Shown here: positions 25,654-33,812 of the stretch, one piece after another
How the letters are laid out: every line of letters begins with the position of its first letter
Numbering within the stretch: the stretch's first letter is position 1
Assembly (NCBI RefSeq): GCF_030151085.1
Contig: NZ_JASLER010000083.1
Coordinates: 1 to 64,000, forward strand
Origin: Bacteroides sp.
GTDB lineage: Bacteria; Bacteroidota; Bacteroidia; Bacteroidales; Bacteroidaceae
Direction of reading: 5' to 3'
DNA length: 64,000 nt
Notes under the pieces: generated by a model
Seen by the model: the letters and a program-made list of their open reading frames with translations, nothing else
What the model was told of the DNA's origin: nothing
The model's database searches: none
Position numbers and translations under genes: made by a program

Positions 25654-25699
25654 AATTTTTCGTTTTAATGGTTTATGATACTACTACAAAATTGCGGAG

Positions 25700-25734
25700 A
25701 AAAAGTTCTGCTTCTTTATTATTTTTCAGAAGCA
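25700..25734 (-). terminator. Intrinsic terminator of the deacetylase operon
   Basis: TGCTTCT (25709-25715) and AGAAGCA (25728-25734) form a 7-bp stem. Read on the minus strand it is followed by GAAC and a run of five T. It lies 40 bp beyond the ChbG-like gene stop. Confidence 0.6.
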
Positions 25735-25773
25735 TTTAATAAGAATAAACGCTTGTCGGATATGTATTGACGA

Positions 25774-26652
25774 TTATTTACCCACCAGTTCTTTGATAGA
25801 AATCAGCTTGATTCCTTTTTCTTCAATCACCTTCTTTACTCGGGGACTTGTCAGTAAATCGGTTACTCCTTGGCGGTCGAAAGCTACGTCTTCGTAACCA
25901 ATGTGGAAAACATTTTTCATCTCATCATTGTCTAATGCGGGGTGATCTAGAAATAGATATCGTTTGCCGGGTTCCAGTTTATTCAAAGATTTGATGAAGC
26001 TTGCTTCTTTCTCTTCGGGAGTTCTCTTTGGACCGTCGTAACCAATGTAAGCGAACTGATAGTCTTTTGTAGAGCCCATACGATCGATGGACGGTAGGTT
26101 GTATTCCTCGGCGAGACGAAGTACCAGTTCATTAACCTCTTTATTGAAACCGGTCGAAAGCATGTGTCCGGAGAGATGGCTAAGTTGGGGAATGTTCTTC
26201 AATGCCATTTCTATCTGTGCCCGAAATTCCTGTTCTATCTCTTTTATGTTCCAGTTATGTTCCAGAATGGCTTGTTCCGGATAGGCTGGGTTCGGGAATA
26301 TCATCGGATAAAAGTAACCATTTTCATCGGTCAGGCTGGGGCAGTGTGTCAGCGGACGCCATTTCACATTTTCCCATTCACTGGTAAGAACCAAGTGTAG
26401 ACCGACGTCCAATCCGGGGTTCTCTTTCAATAGTTTTACACCTTCGGGATACCAGGCTGCTACGGGCATTACTTCCACACTCCGGGCAATTCCCGAACGA
26501 TAGGTTTTGATACAAGCTTCGTTTACAGAATGGAAGGCTCCCAAGTCATCTATTCGAATGGCAAGAGTGGGTGCCGATTGTCCCCATACCGAAGATACTC
26601 CTACAGTGAGAAGAAGTCCGGCAAGTGTGCTTTTTAGTTTTAGAAGATTCAT
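25774..26652 (-). CDS. Exported ChbG/HpnK (YdjC-like) family deacetylase
   Basis: 292 residues, with a signal peptide ending near VWGQ-S. YdjC/ChbG proteins are metal-dependent N-deacetylases of chito-oligosaccharides or hopanoids. Visible blocks: RIDDLGAFHSVNEA near residue 32 (metal Asp pair), GLDVGLHLVLTSEW near 78 (metal His) and HLSGHMLSTGFNKEV near 158 (further His). The substrate is unknown; an exported location suggests a glycan. It follows lpxH with an 18-bp gap on the minus strand. Confidence 0.82.
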   Translation of the reverse strand: MNLLKLKSTLAGLLLTVGVSSVWGQSAPTLAIRIDDLGAFHSVNEACIKTYRSGIARSVEVMPVAAWYPEGVKLLKENPGLDVGLHLVLTSEWENVKWRPLTHCPSLTDENGYFYPMIFPNPAYPEQAILEHNWNIKEIEQEFRAQIEMALKNIPQLSHLSGHMLSTGFNKEVNELVLRLAEEYNLPSIDRMGSTKDYQFAYIGYDGPKRTPEEKEASFIKSLNKLEPGKRYLFLDHPALDNDEMKNVFHIGYEDVAFDRQGVTDLLTSPRVKKVIEEKGIKLISIKELVGK

Positions 26653-26670
26653 TTTGTGTATTATATTGGG

Positions 26671-27435
26671 TTAGAGTTTTGTTTCTCCCTCGATAAATTC
26701 CTCTAGGAATAAATTCTCTCCGTCGAATACGGCGTATGAAAAAAAGTTGATCCAATCTCCCAAGATAAGCACACGTGCGGTAGAACTAAGCATCAAGTCG
26801 AGTTCGATGTGACGATGTCCGTAGATAAAGAAGTTGATATTGGGATGGCTTTTCAGATAATCTTTGGTGTAGAGAACAAGGTGCTCGTTGTTCTCACCCA
26901 TATAATCGGGTTCTTTTCCATCTATTCGTTTCATGCGACTATGCTTTGCCCATGTCAATCCTAGTTCCATACTCCAACGAGGATGTAGGGCAGAGAAGAG
27001 CACTTGCAGGGTAGGGCTATGGAACATGGAACGCAAGAGTTTGAACTTCTTGTCAGGATCTCCCAGTCCGTCACCATGGGCAAGATAGAATTCTTTTCCA
27101 TAGATCTCGGTTGTCAGAGGTTCCCGATGAATGATAACTCCGCATTCTGTAGTCAGATAATCACCACACCAAATGTCATGGTTGCCTGTGAAGAAGTGTA
27201 CTTCCACTCCCAAATCCGTCAGTTCGGAGAGTTTACCCAGGAATCGGGTGTAACCTTTGGGGACTACTGTACGAAACTCATACCAGAAGTCAAACATGTC
27301 ACCCAGCAGATACACCGCAGCTGCCTTGTCTTTGATGCTATCTAAGAAATTGACTAATCTTCGTTCTTGAGTTCGTCCATGCTCAATGGCTCGTGAACCC
27401 AAATGTGCATCTGAAAGGAAGTAAATGTTCTTCAT
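26671..27435 (-). CDS. lpxH: UDP-2,3-diacylglucosamine diphosphatase (LpxH type)
   Basis: Hydrolyses UDP-2,3-diacylglucosamine to lipid X in lipid A synthesis. 254 residues, calcineurin-like metallophosphatase. Metal blocks in order: SDAHLGS (residues 8-14), YLLGDMFDFWYEF near 43, FTGNHDIW near 80, AHGDGLGDPDKKFKLLR near 118, and IYGHRHIELD near 203. The start overlaps nothing; the DUF59 stop is 2 bp upstream, so both are in one minus-strand transcript. Confidence 0.92.
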   Translation of the reverse strand: MKNIYFLSDAHLGSRAIEHGRTQERRLVNFLDSIKDKAAAVYLLGDMFDFWYEFRTVVPKGYTRFLGKLSELTDLGVEVHFFTGNHDIWCGDYLTTECGVIIHREPLTTEIYGKEFYLAHGDGLGDPDKKFKLLRSMFHSPTLQVLFSALHPRWSMELGLTWAKHSRMKRIDGKEPDYMGENNEHLVLYTKDYLKSHPNINFFIYGHRHIELDLMLSSTARVLILGDWINFFSYAVFDGENLFLEEFIEGETKL

Positions 27436-27437
27436 AA

Positions 27438-27749
27438 TTATAAGAATCCTAATTCCAGTTTTGCTTCTTCACTCATCATATCCTTGTCCCATTCGGGTTC
27501 AAAGACTAAGTTGATAGTAGCGGAAGGCACTCCGTCTATAGATTCAATCTTTTGGCGGACATCCTCCATAATGAAGTCAGCTGCCGGACAATTGGGGGCA
27601 GTCAATGTCATGTCGATAGTAACATCATTACTATCGGAAACATCTATTTTGTAGATCAAGCCCAAATCATAAATGTCAACCGGAATCTCCGGGTCATATA
27701 CGGTCTTGAGCATTGCAACAACTTTTTCTTCTATCTCAAATTTGGTCAT
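27438..27749 (-). CDS. MIP18/DUF59 family Fe-S cluster assembly protein
   Basis: 103 residues from the ATG at 27749 (MTKFEIEEKVVAML); the 17 codons upstream in the same frame are unlikely. The family pattern is intact: VYDPEIPVDIYDLGLIY near residues 16-32, MTLTAPNCPAADFI with the conserved cysteine near residue 59, and NLVFEPEWDKDMMSEEAKLELGFL at the end. Bacterial stand-alone members (SufT-like) take part in Fe-S cluster maturation. It is upstream of lpxH by 2 bp. A 22-bp repeat array lies in its upstream region. Confidence 0.9.
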   Translation of the reverse strand: MTKFEIEEKVVAMLKTVYDPEIPVDIYDLGLIYKIDVSDSNDVTIDMTLTAPNCPAADFIMEDVRQKIESIDGVPSATINLVFEPEWDKDMMSEEAKLELGFL

Positions 27750-27826
27750 ATTAGTAGGGGTTATTTTAGGCAAAACTAAATATTTTAATTGAAACAGCAA
27801 AAGAATACTTCTGAAAGCGTCATTTT

Positions 27827-27910
27827 ACGCACTTATCTGTGAAGGCATACGCACTTATCTGCGATAGAGCATACACTTATCTGCGATAGCATACGTACCT
27901 ATATGTGTTA
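27827..27910. repeat. Array of four palindromic units at an exact 22-bp step (CGCA-cttatc-TGCG type)
   Basis: Four units have centres at 27834.5, 27856.5, 27878.5 and 27900.5. The second is perfect (CGCA CTTATC TGCG); the first ends TGTG, the third starts TACA and the fourth is CGTA CCTATA TGTG. The array occupies the gap between the radC stop (27924) and the DUF59 start. Confidence 0.85.
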
Positions 27911-27923
27911 GTTCGTGCATCTA

Positions 27924-28610
27924 CTAGATACACCCTTCATCATTGAAGCTGTAATATTTACCGTCTGTTATTATAACGTGGTCGGTTAATCGTATGTTCA
28001 TGGTTTGTGCTCCTTTCTGTACAAGCTGCGTCAAACGTTGATCGTCGTTGCTGGGGCGTGGATTTCCTGAAGGATGGTTATGGATCAAAGCTATTTGGGT
28101 GGCTCTTTGCAGCAAAGCCTCCCGTAAGATGCTGCGTACGTCGGCAGTAGTTTGATCTATTCCTCCCCGACTGATACGTACTTTGTCGATGACGCGGGCT
28201 GCTTGGTTCATTAATAATACCCAAAACTCTTCTTGGGAAAGATCGCAAAGCAGCGGGTGGAACAGGTCGTAGATATCTTTAGAACAACGGATGGTGGCGC
28301 GTTCCGGGCGTTCTTGCAAGTTGCGGCGTTTGCCCAGTTCAAGTGCTGCCATGATAGTGAGACTCTTTGCGGGGCCGAAACCTTTGAAACGGGAGAAGTC
28401 ACGGATTTCCCATTTTCCCAATTGGTTTAAGTCATTGCCGCAACTGACCAATATACGTTGCATGAGTGAAACTGCACTTTCTTCCGTATTGCCGGAACCG
28501 ATGAGAATGGCGAGCAGTTCGGCGTCACTCAATGCTTCTGCACCTTTCTGCATCATTTTTTCCCGTGGTCGGTCTTCTTCCGCCCACTGGTTGATATTTA
28601 ATTTATCCAC
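27924..28610 (-). CDS. radC: RadC family JAB-domain protein
   Basis: 228 residues. An N-terminal helix-hairpin-helix region contains ELLAILIGSG and FKGFGPAKSLTIMAALELG. The C-terminal JAMM/MPN+ domain has ATQIALIHNHPSGNPRPSNDDQRLT near residue 175, with the H-x-H-(7)-S-(2)-D metal motif. The name comes from an old E. coli repair phenotype; the biochemical role is uncertain. It starts 5 bp after the GT2 stop on the minus strand. Confidence 0.93.
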   Translation of the reverse strand: MDKLNINQWAEEDRPREKMMQKGAEALSDAELLAILIGSGNTEESAVSLMQRILVSCGNDLNQLGKWEIRDFSRFKGFGPAKSLTIMAALELGKRRNLQERPERATIRCSKDIYDLFHPLLCDLSQEEFWVLLMNQAARVIDKVRISRGGIDQTTADVRSILREALLQRATQIALIHNHPSGNPRPSNDDQRLTQLVQKGAQTMNIRLTDHVIITDGKYYSFNDEGCI

Positions 28611-28615
28611 GGTAA

Positions 28616-29605
28616 CTACTTGTAAAAATTCTTTTTGAAAGCTTCGAACTCATCCTTGCCGCATACACAACGATTCCACCAGGCACGCCAGAAACCGGTT
28701 CCGTATCCGATGAGTTGAATAAAAGAGGCGGCAATAGAGTATAGCCCGATAGATATGCTCTTGTTTTGTATGGAAGAGTCGATAAATACTAATAAAGCAT
28801 ATAAGGCAATAGGAACTAAACTGTACAGGCAGAATGGTGCGCCTAATAACAGTATAACCACTCCTAATGTAAATGCGGCAGGTAATAAGTGTACGATCTT
28901 CAGCGATTCGGGGTATTTCTTGTAAAGGTTGATGCGCGCTATACCGGAGTTGTGTACTTGTTTGAAAAACTTCTTGAGGTCTGTCCGTCGCTTGTGATAA
29001 ACCCATGCGCCGGGGAGTAACCGACATTTATATCCCTCTTTGAAGATTCGGATGCTGAAGTCAATATCTTCACCAAACCTCATTTTAGAGAAACCTCCTA
29101 AAGTTTGGTACACTTCTCTCCGCACTCCCATATTAAAGCTACGGGGATAGAATTTATCCATCTTCTTTTTACCTCCACGGATGCCTCCGGTAGTAAAGAA
29201 AGAAGTCATAGAGTAGTTGATGGCTTTCTGTATGTCTGTGAAGGATTCGTGTGCCCGGTCGGGACCTCCGAAAGCATCGGATGGAGCGTTTTGCAGTTCT
29301 TGTTCTACAGCGGCGAAGTAGCCTTCCGGCAAAATGCAATCCGAATCCAATATAATCAGATATTCTCCCTTACTCCGTTCTGCACCGTAATTGCGGGTTT
29401 GTCCGGGACCGGAATTAGGTTTGCTATAGTAATGTACATCCAGTTTATTCTGATAGATTTCTACAACGCTTTCGCAAGGAATAGATGAACCATCTTCCAC
29501 AACAATTACTTCAAAATCGGTAAAGGTTTGTTGCGCCAGGCTTGCTAGCAATTCGTCCACTTCGTCGGGACGGTTATATACGGGGATGATGACGGAGTAT
29601 CGCAT
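28616..29605 (-). CDS. Family 2 glycosyltransferase with C-terminal membrane segments
   Basis: 329 residues. The GT-A nucleotide-sugar domain shows YSVIIPVYNRPDEVDELLASL at the N-terminus, VIVVEDGSS near residue 34, a metal-binding LDSDC near 91, FGGPDR near 116 and the acceptor-side GEDIDFSIRI near 178. Three hydrophobic segments (about 240-300) suggest attachment to the inner membrane. The donor and acceptor are unknown; no polysaccharide cluster is adjacent. It is the first gene of a minus-strand group with radC. Confidence 0.88.
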   Translation of the reverse strand: MRYSVIIPVYNRPDEVDELLASLAQQTFTDFEVIVVEDGSSIPCESVVEIYQNKLDVHYYSKPNSGPGQTRNYGAERSKGEYLIILDSDCILPEGYFAAVEQELQNAPSDAFGGPDRAHESFTDIQKAINYSMTSFFTTGGIRGGKKKMDKFYPRSFNMGVRREVYQTLGGFSKMRFGEDIDFSIRIFKEGYKCRLLPGAWVYHKRRTDLKKFFKQVHNSGIARINLYKKYPESLKIVHLLPAAFTLGVVILLLGAPFCLYSLVPIALYALLVFIDSSIQNKSISIGLYSIAASFIQLIGYGTGFWRAWWNRCVCGKDEFEAFKKNFYK

Positions 29606-29689
29606 AATTATTCCAGTTACTTAATGATTTCTCAATATCAGTTTTTGAGTCTGTCACCACAAAAGTACTCTTTATCTTTTAATAAAGTA

Positions 29690-31585
29690 TTATTGTATTC
29701 CAAATTCTGCAAAACCCACTTCATTCTCTTCGTTCACCGTCTTTACTGCTTTTAAGGCTACAAAACGTGCTTTTACAGGAGTGAAATAAATAGATTGCAA
29801 AATGGGGTTATTCTTAATATTTGAGAACTCACCCTTTTTGATAACGTTACTAATCGCATTTTTATCAAGACCAATGGACAATTCATAATTTGAAATTAAT
29901 CCTTTGCTGTAATCACTCTGGTCGGGTAAGTAATAGAATGAAGAAATAGTACGTTCTTCACCTAAATCTACTATTAGAATATTTCCTCTGATGAAACAGG
30001 TGGTTGCTATATTTTTGTCCGTACATTTATCAGCTTCGTTTTTATCTACGCCGAGCAAGGTGAACGGGAGACTATTCAGTTCATCCGGCTTGATGGCGAA
30101 AGAAACATCATTCGTCTCTCCTGCATAATAAGCCTCGATATTATTAATGCAAAGGCTCGCGCGAGAATCAGTGAAATTTACACGTAGGCGATTGGTCTCA
30201 ACGGTTTTAAATCGCAAAAGACGTTTGTATCCTATGGTCGTGGTTTCTTCATTGAGCTTTATGGGTAACCATTGGTCATTCTTATAATATTCCACGTTGA
30301 AGGCTTTAACGCGTTGTCCTAATGGAATGTATTCTTGTAGCAACAGACGGTTTACTTTCTCTGTTTGGGGTAAAGTAAATTCCACGGTAGCTGAGGTTAC
30401 TCCGTCTTTGGTGCCCCAGTATGAATCGTAATTATTATCGGTTATAGCCTTCGCTTTAAAATCTGTTCCACGTTCATCGGAGGCTTTGGGAGTGATGTCA
30501 GATAAGAGGTTGTGTGATAATTGTTGCTCTATATTTTTGCGGAAGTTGACAGCATTGGCAGAATCTATAGGATGAATCAGCCCGTCTCGGTCTACAGGAA
30601 AATTGAGTAGCAGGGTTGCGTTGCGTCCCACACTTTTATAATATAAATCGGTTAGTTGATCTACAGTCTTTACCTTGTCATCTTCTTCCGGATGGTAAAA
30701 CCAACCGGGACGAATGGAGACATCGCATTCGGCAGGTGTCCATTGATTGCCATCATCATGCCCATATTGCAATTCGCGATAATTGGCGTAACCGGGATAT
30801 ACTTCACCGGCACGTAAGAAAGACCAGTTTGTTGTTCCGGCAAAACCATTTTCATTACCTACCCATCGGCAACCGGGACCACCATCGGAGAATATAACAG
30901 CTTGTGGCTGATGCTCGTTCAGTATCTCGTAAATTTTCGGATAATCGTAATAATTCTTTCGATCAATGTTGCGAGAGTCTTTTGCGCCACCGTACCATCC
31001 ATCTCCTCCGTTTGCACCATCAAACCACACTTCAAATACCTCGCCATAGTTATTCATTAGTTCTTTGAGTTGTTTATGAAAGTAGTCTACGTATTCGGGC
31101 GTTCCATATTGTGAGTGATTACGATCCCAGGGTGAAAGATAAACAGCGAATTTAATACCGTACTTCTTGCAGGCAGCAGCAAGTTCACCCACAATGTCTC
31201 CTTTTCCATTCTTGTAGGGAGTGTTTCGGATGCAATATTCGGTCAGATGTGTAGGCCACAGGCAGAAGCCGTCATGGTGCTTGGCGGTTAGGATAACCCC
31301 TTTCATTCCTGCGGAAACAAAAGTTTTAACCCATTGCTCGCAATCCAGCTTTGTAGGATTAAAGGTTTGAGGGTCGGAGTCTCCATATCCCCATTCACGA
31401 TCATTGAAGGTGTTCAAACCAAAGTGTACAAAAGCGTATGTTTCCATTTTCTGCCAATCTATTTGTTTTTGTTCGGGGATTGGAAGAACCGCTTGAGGAG
31501 GAGTTCCAGGGGAAGTGCAAGAACTCATTATTGCAAGAAATATTCCGGCATATAAAAGATTGGTTTGTTTTTTCATTCGGTTCAT
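29690..31585 (-). CDS. Exported alpha-L-fucosidase, GH29, with C-terminal discoidin-like domains
   Basis: 631 residues; lipobox LAIMSSC-T near residue 22, so a lipoprotein. The GH29 catalytic domain (about 40-350) has FVHFGLNTFNDREWGYGD, ILTAKHHDGFCLWPT and the nucleophile Asp in EVFEVWFDGANGGDGW (about 190). The region from about residue 385 carries F5/8 type C-like beta modules (ATVEFTLPQTEKVNRLLLQEYIPLGQRVKAFNVEYY). It would release fucose from host or plant glycans. It is an orphan here: no SusC/SusD or regulator nearby. A TATCTTTG box lies on the minus strand at 31610-31617. ATG 31585 or 31576. Confidence 0.92.
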   Translation of the reverse strand: MNRMKKQTNLLYAGIFLAIMSSCTSPGTPPQAVLPIPEQKQIDWQKMETYAFVHFGLNTFNDREWGYGDSDPQTFNPTKLDCEQWVKTFVSAGMKGVILTAKHHDGFCLWPTHLTEYCIRNTPYKNGKGDIVGELAAACKKYGIKFAVYLSPWDRNHSQYGTPEYVDYFHKQLKELMNNYGEVFEVWFDGANGGDGWYGGAKDSRNIDRKNYYDYPKIYEILNEHQPQAVIFSDGGPGCRWVGNENGFAGTTNWSFLRAGEVYPGYANYRELQYGHDDGNQWTPAECDVSIRPGWFYHPEEDDKVKTVDQLTDLYYKSVGRNATLLLNFPVDRDGLIHPIDSANAVNFRKNIEQQLSHNLLSDITPKASDERGTDFKAKAITDNNYDSYWGTKDGVTSATVEFTLPQTEKVNRLLLQEYIPLGQRVKAFNVEYYKNDQWLPIKLNEETTTIGYKRLLRFKTVETNRLRVNFTDSRASLCINNIEAYYAGETNDVSFAIKPDELNSLPFTLLGVDKNEADKCTDKNIATTCFIRGNILIVDLGEERTISSFYYLPDQSDYSKGLISNYELSIGLDKNAISNVIKKGEFSNIKNNPILQSIYFTPVKARFVALKAVKTVNEENEVGFAEFGIQ

Positions 31586-31609
31586 GATTTAGATTGTTGG
31601 TTAATAGTA

Positions 31610-31617
31610 CAAAGATA
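31610..31617 (-). promoter_or_regulatory. -7 box of the fucosidase gene
   Basis: Read on the minus strand as TATCTTTG, matching TAnnTTTG, 25 bp upstream of the ATG. No TTTG -33 box lies at 19-21 bp. Confidence 0.5.
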
Positions 31618-31732
31618 CATCATTATTTACTGATAATTTCATCAATAGCTTTATCTTTTATCGTCGGAAGGGAAAAGTTGAAAACAGTGTGAATACGTTA
31701 CATTCTAAACAGTCATGCTTATCTTTGTTTTT

Positions 31733-31815
31733 TCCGACACCGAGGAAGGTCTTGTTCCCCGGTGTCGAGCAAGGGGTTCCTCGGTGCCGAACCCTTCCTT
31801 CCTCGGTGCCGGAGA
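31733..31815. repeat. Array of TCGGTGCCGA-type palindromes with a 22-bp step plus one inverted unit
   Basis: Three direct units (CCGGTGTCGA, TCGGTGCCGA, TCGGTGCCGG) have centres at 31763.5, 31785.5 and 31807.5, exactly 22 bp apart. A fourth unit in reverse orientation (CCGACACCGA, 31734-31743) precedes them at 25 bp. The reverse unit can pair with the first direct unit to make a hairpin with a 12-bp stem (one mismatch, 31735-31767). No gene overlaps. Confidence 0.82.
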
Positions 31816-31970
31816 AATACCCTACTCAGAAGGTACTCTGACGGGGGATGGCTCATAAGAAAGAGAACTTGATTGGATTTAAACATTATCAGATTGTTTT
31901 CTCAAATAATAATATTCTGTTTAGCTCAATCCCCGTCCGATATAAATCAATTTTAGTTGCTCTGCATTAA

Positions 31971-32010
31971 AGAAAAACCGCTTGTCCAAAGAAGAACTTT
32001 GGACAAGCGG
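31971..32010 (-). terminator. Intrinsic terminator of efp
   Basis: A perfect 14-bp stem, CCGCTTGTCCAAAG (31978-31991) with 31997-32010, with a 5-nt loop. On the minus strand it is followed by a run of five T (31973-31977). Confidence 0.92.
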
Positions 32011-32037
32011 CCACTCTATATATCGTATAATCGATAT

Positions 32038-32604
32038 TTATGCTTTTACACGGCTTACGTAAGAACCGTCGCGAGTATCGATTTCGATAGTTTCACCTTC
32101 GTTGATGAATAACGGAACACGTACGGTTGCACCAGATTCTACTGTTGCAGGTTTCAGTGTATTGGTTGCGGTATCACCTTTCATACCCGGTTCGGTATAA
32201 GTAATCTTCATCTGAACCTTTATAGGCATATCAGCGTAAAGAACTGTTTCGTCAGTAGCGTTGGACACAACTTCTACAATAGCTCCTTCCAGCAAGAAGT
32301 CAACACCGTTGATCAAGTCATGAGCAATAGGATGTTGGTCGAAAGTTTCCTGGTTCATGAAGATATAGTCTTCACCTTCTTTATATAAGAACTGGTAGGG
32401 GCGGCGTTCTACGCGGATGTCTTCCAGCTTTTCACCGATGTTGAAACGACGTTCCAATACGTAACCATTTACTACGTCTTTCAGTTTGGTACGCATGAAG
32501 GTGTTACCTTTACCCGGCTTAACATGCAGGAAGTCAACACAGAAATACAACTTGCCGTCCATACGGATACAAGTCCCGATTTTGATGTCTTGGGAATTAA
32601 TCAT
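32038..32604 (-). CDS. efp: Elongation factor P
   Basis: 188 residues, the usual length: an N-terminal KOW-like domain followed by two OB domains. It relieves ribosome stalling at polyproline. The tip loop HVKPGKGNTFMRTKLKD near residues 27-43 has a lysine in the PGK position, where many EF-Ps are modified; whether it is modified here cannot be told. C-terminal signature VRVPLFINEGETIEIDTRDGSYVSRV. Monocistronic, with a good two-box promoter and a strong terminator; divergent from rpmH. Confidence 0.97.
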   Translation of the reverse strand: MINSQDIKIGTCIRMDGKLYFCVDFLHVKPGKGNTFMRTKLKDVVNGYVLERRFNIGEKLEDIRVERRPYQFLYKEGEDYIFMNQETFDQHPIAHDLINGVDFLLEGAIVEVVSNATDETVLYADMPIKVQMKITYTEPGMKGDTATNTLKPATVESGATVRVPLFINEGETIEIDTRDGSYVSRVKA

Positions 32605-32663
32605 ACTAATTTTCTTTATTATATATTATAGATGTAAGTCGCTTTAAATAAGCTTTGCGGGTG

Positions 32664-32695
32664 CAAAAGTAATGGAAATCAGTAAAAAACGCAAA
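32664..32695 (-). promoter_or_regulatory. Two-box Bacteroides promoter of efp
   Basis: On the minus strand TTTG (32692-32695) is followed after 20 bp by TACTTTTG (32664-32671), an exact match to the TTTG-N19-21-TAnnTTTG pattern of the Bacteroides housekeeping sigma factor. Confidence 0.8.
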
Positions 32696-32722
32696 AACTT
32701 TTGAGAGAAAAAGACTTAACTC

Positions 32723-32753
32723 TTGGTTATTTTGAAAAAAGTCCCTATTTTTG
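32723..32753 (+). promoter_or_regulatory. Promoter of rpmH
   Basis: TATTTTTG (32746-32753) matches TAnnTTTG. CTTG ending at 32725 is 20 bp upstream and serves as a near -33 box. It lies 44 bp before the rpmH ATG and diverges from the efp promoter. Confidence 0.65.
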
Positions 32754-32797
32754 CAGCCCGAATTCATAGGAATAATAACATAAAACAAGATATAGTA

Positions 32798-32959
32798 ATG
32801 AAAAGAACATTTCAACCCTCTAACAGAAAGAGAAAAAACAAACACGGTTTCCGTGAGAGAATGGCAAGTGCTAATGGTCGTAGAGTATTGGCATCACGTC
32901 GTGCAAAAGGCCGCAAGAAACTAACTGTTTCTGACGAATACAACGGAGTGAAGGCATAA
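32798..32959 (+). CDS. rpmH: 50S ribosomal protein L34
   Basis: 53 residues from the ATG at 32798 (MKRTFQPSNRKRKNKHGFRERM). The 25 in-frame codons before it overlap the promoter and are not translated. The sequence is highly basic and carries the full L34 pattern FRERMASANGRRVLASRRAKGRKKLTVSD. Usually L34 sits near dnaA/rnpA in other phyla; here it is single, next to efp. It has its own terminator. Confidence 0.98.
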   Translation: MKRTFQPSNRKRKNKHGFRERMASANGRRVLASRRAKGRKKLTVSDEYNGVKA

Positions 32960-32987
32960 GCCCCCTCTTTTTGTAGAAAAGATTAAG

Positions 32988-33030
32988 AAAACCGCAAGAA
33001 ACTGAGAAGCTTCTTTGCGGTTTTTCTTTT
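32988..33030 (+). terminator. Intrinsic terminator of rpmH
   Basis: AACCGCAAGAA (about 32990-33000) pairs with TTCTTTGCGGTT (33011-33022, one bulge), followed by TTTCTTTTT. Confidence 0.88.
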
Positions 33031-33081
33031 TGCTATTTATAAAAACTATGTGAACTCGGTGTTACTCTGTAGCGAAAATTG

Positions 33082-33089
33082 TATCTTTG
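33082..33089 (+). promoter_or_regulatory. -7 box of the PASTA-rlu-ddl operon
   Basis: TATCTTTG matches TAnnTTTG, 22 bp before the PASTA gene ATG. No TTTG -33 box is visible at 19-21 bp. Confidence 0.55.
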
Positions 33090-33111
33090 CCTCAAAATAA
33101 CGCTATAGATT

Positions 33112-33765
33112 ATGACAATAAAAGAGTTTTTTTCTTTCCGACAGAATAAATACTTCTGGGTGAACATCATCGCCATGGTCGTTGTAGTTTTCGTACTGCT
33201 GTTCGTAATACTGAAAGGCTTGGATATATATACTCGCCATGGAGAGGCTGTGGTGGTACCTGATGTAAAAGGAATGGGAGTGGAAGAAGCTGAGAAAGTG
33301 TTTCGTAATCATGGACTGAGCTGTATTGTTTCCGATTCCAGTTATGTTAAAACTTTGCCCGCCGGCTCCATTCTTGAATATAATCCGGCTGCCGGACAGA
33401 AGGTGAAAGAAGGCCGCACGATATATATTACAATCAATGCTCTCAATATTCCTTTGCAAACGGTTCCCGATGTAGCGGATAACAGTTCGTTGCGTCAGGC
33501 GGAGGCACGTATTTTAGCTGCCGGCTTCAAACTCGCAGAGATACAATATGTAGCGGGAGAAAAAGATTGGGTATATGGCGTAAAGTATAAAGGCCGCGAA
33601 CTATCTATCGGCGATAAAGTGCCCACAGGATCTGTGCTCACTTTGTTGGTCGGAAATGGTGGTGAACTTCGACAAGAAACAGACTCTTTAGGTCTGGAAT
33701 CTACAGAAGAAGTAGCAGAGCCCGCAACTCCTGAGAAATCTGCTTCAGATGAATCCTGGTTCTAA
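33112..33765 (+). CDS. PASTA-domain membrane protein
   Basis: 217 residues: a short cytoplasmic part, one membrane helix (about 18-38, MVVVVFVLLFVILKGLDIY), then PASTA modules in the periplasm (VVVPDVKGMGVEEAEKVFRNHGLSCIV near residue 45, QTVPDVADNSSLRQAEARILAAGFKLAEIQY near 118, with a partial third). PASTA modules bind muropeptides or beta-lactams in kinases and penicillin-binding proteins. No kinase domain is attached here. Its position ahead of ddl supports a cell-wall role. The acidic C-terminal tail is low complexity. Confidence 0.88.
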   Translation: MTIKEFFSFRQNKYFWVNIIAMVVVVFVLLFVILKGLDIYTRHGEAVVVPDVKGMGVEEAEKVFRNHGLSCIVSDSSYVKTLPAGSILEYNPAAGQKVKEGRTIYITINALNIPLQTVPDVADNSSLRQAEARILAAGFKLAEIQYVAGEKDWVYGVKYKGRELSIGDKVPTGSVLTLLVGNGGELRQETDSLGLESTEEVAEPATPEKSASDESWF

Positions 33766-33812
33766 TCAATCGACAATTAATAATTAATTAAACTTCAATC
33801 GTAAATAGAAAG

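Larger units (their letters stand above)
31586..32037. other. 450-bp interval between fucosidase and efp
   Basis: Contains the fucosidase -7 box, the CGGTG palindrome array, a long-range complement GACGGGG(G)AT (31849-31858) with ATCCCCGTC near 31930-31938, and the efp terminator (31971-32010). No coding frame of note is seen. Confidence 0.7.

Noticed and set aside
27827..27910. Possible CRISPR array
   Set aside because: Units are contiguous at 22 bp with no unique spacers and no cas genes; the same applies to the arrays at 10859 and 31733.
31849..31938. Long-range GACGGGGGAT/ATCCCCGTC pairing in the gap downstream (3') of efp
   Set aside because: Only 9 bp with a 70-nt loop and no supporting inner helices; not enough for an RNA gene call.
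32723..32797. N-terminal extension of L34
   Set aside because: It overlaps the -7 box of the rpmH promoter and L34 proteins begin at MKRTFQPS.
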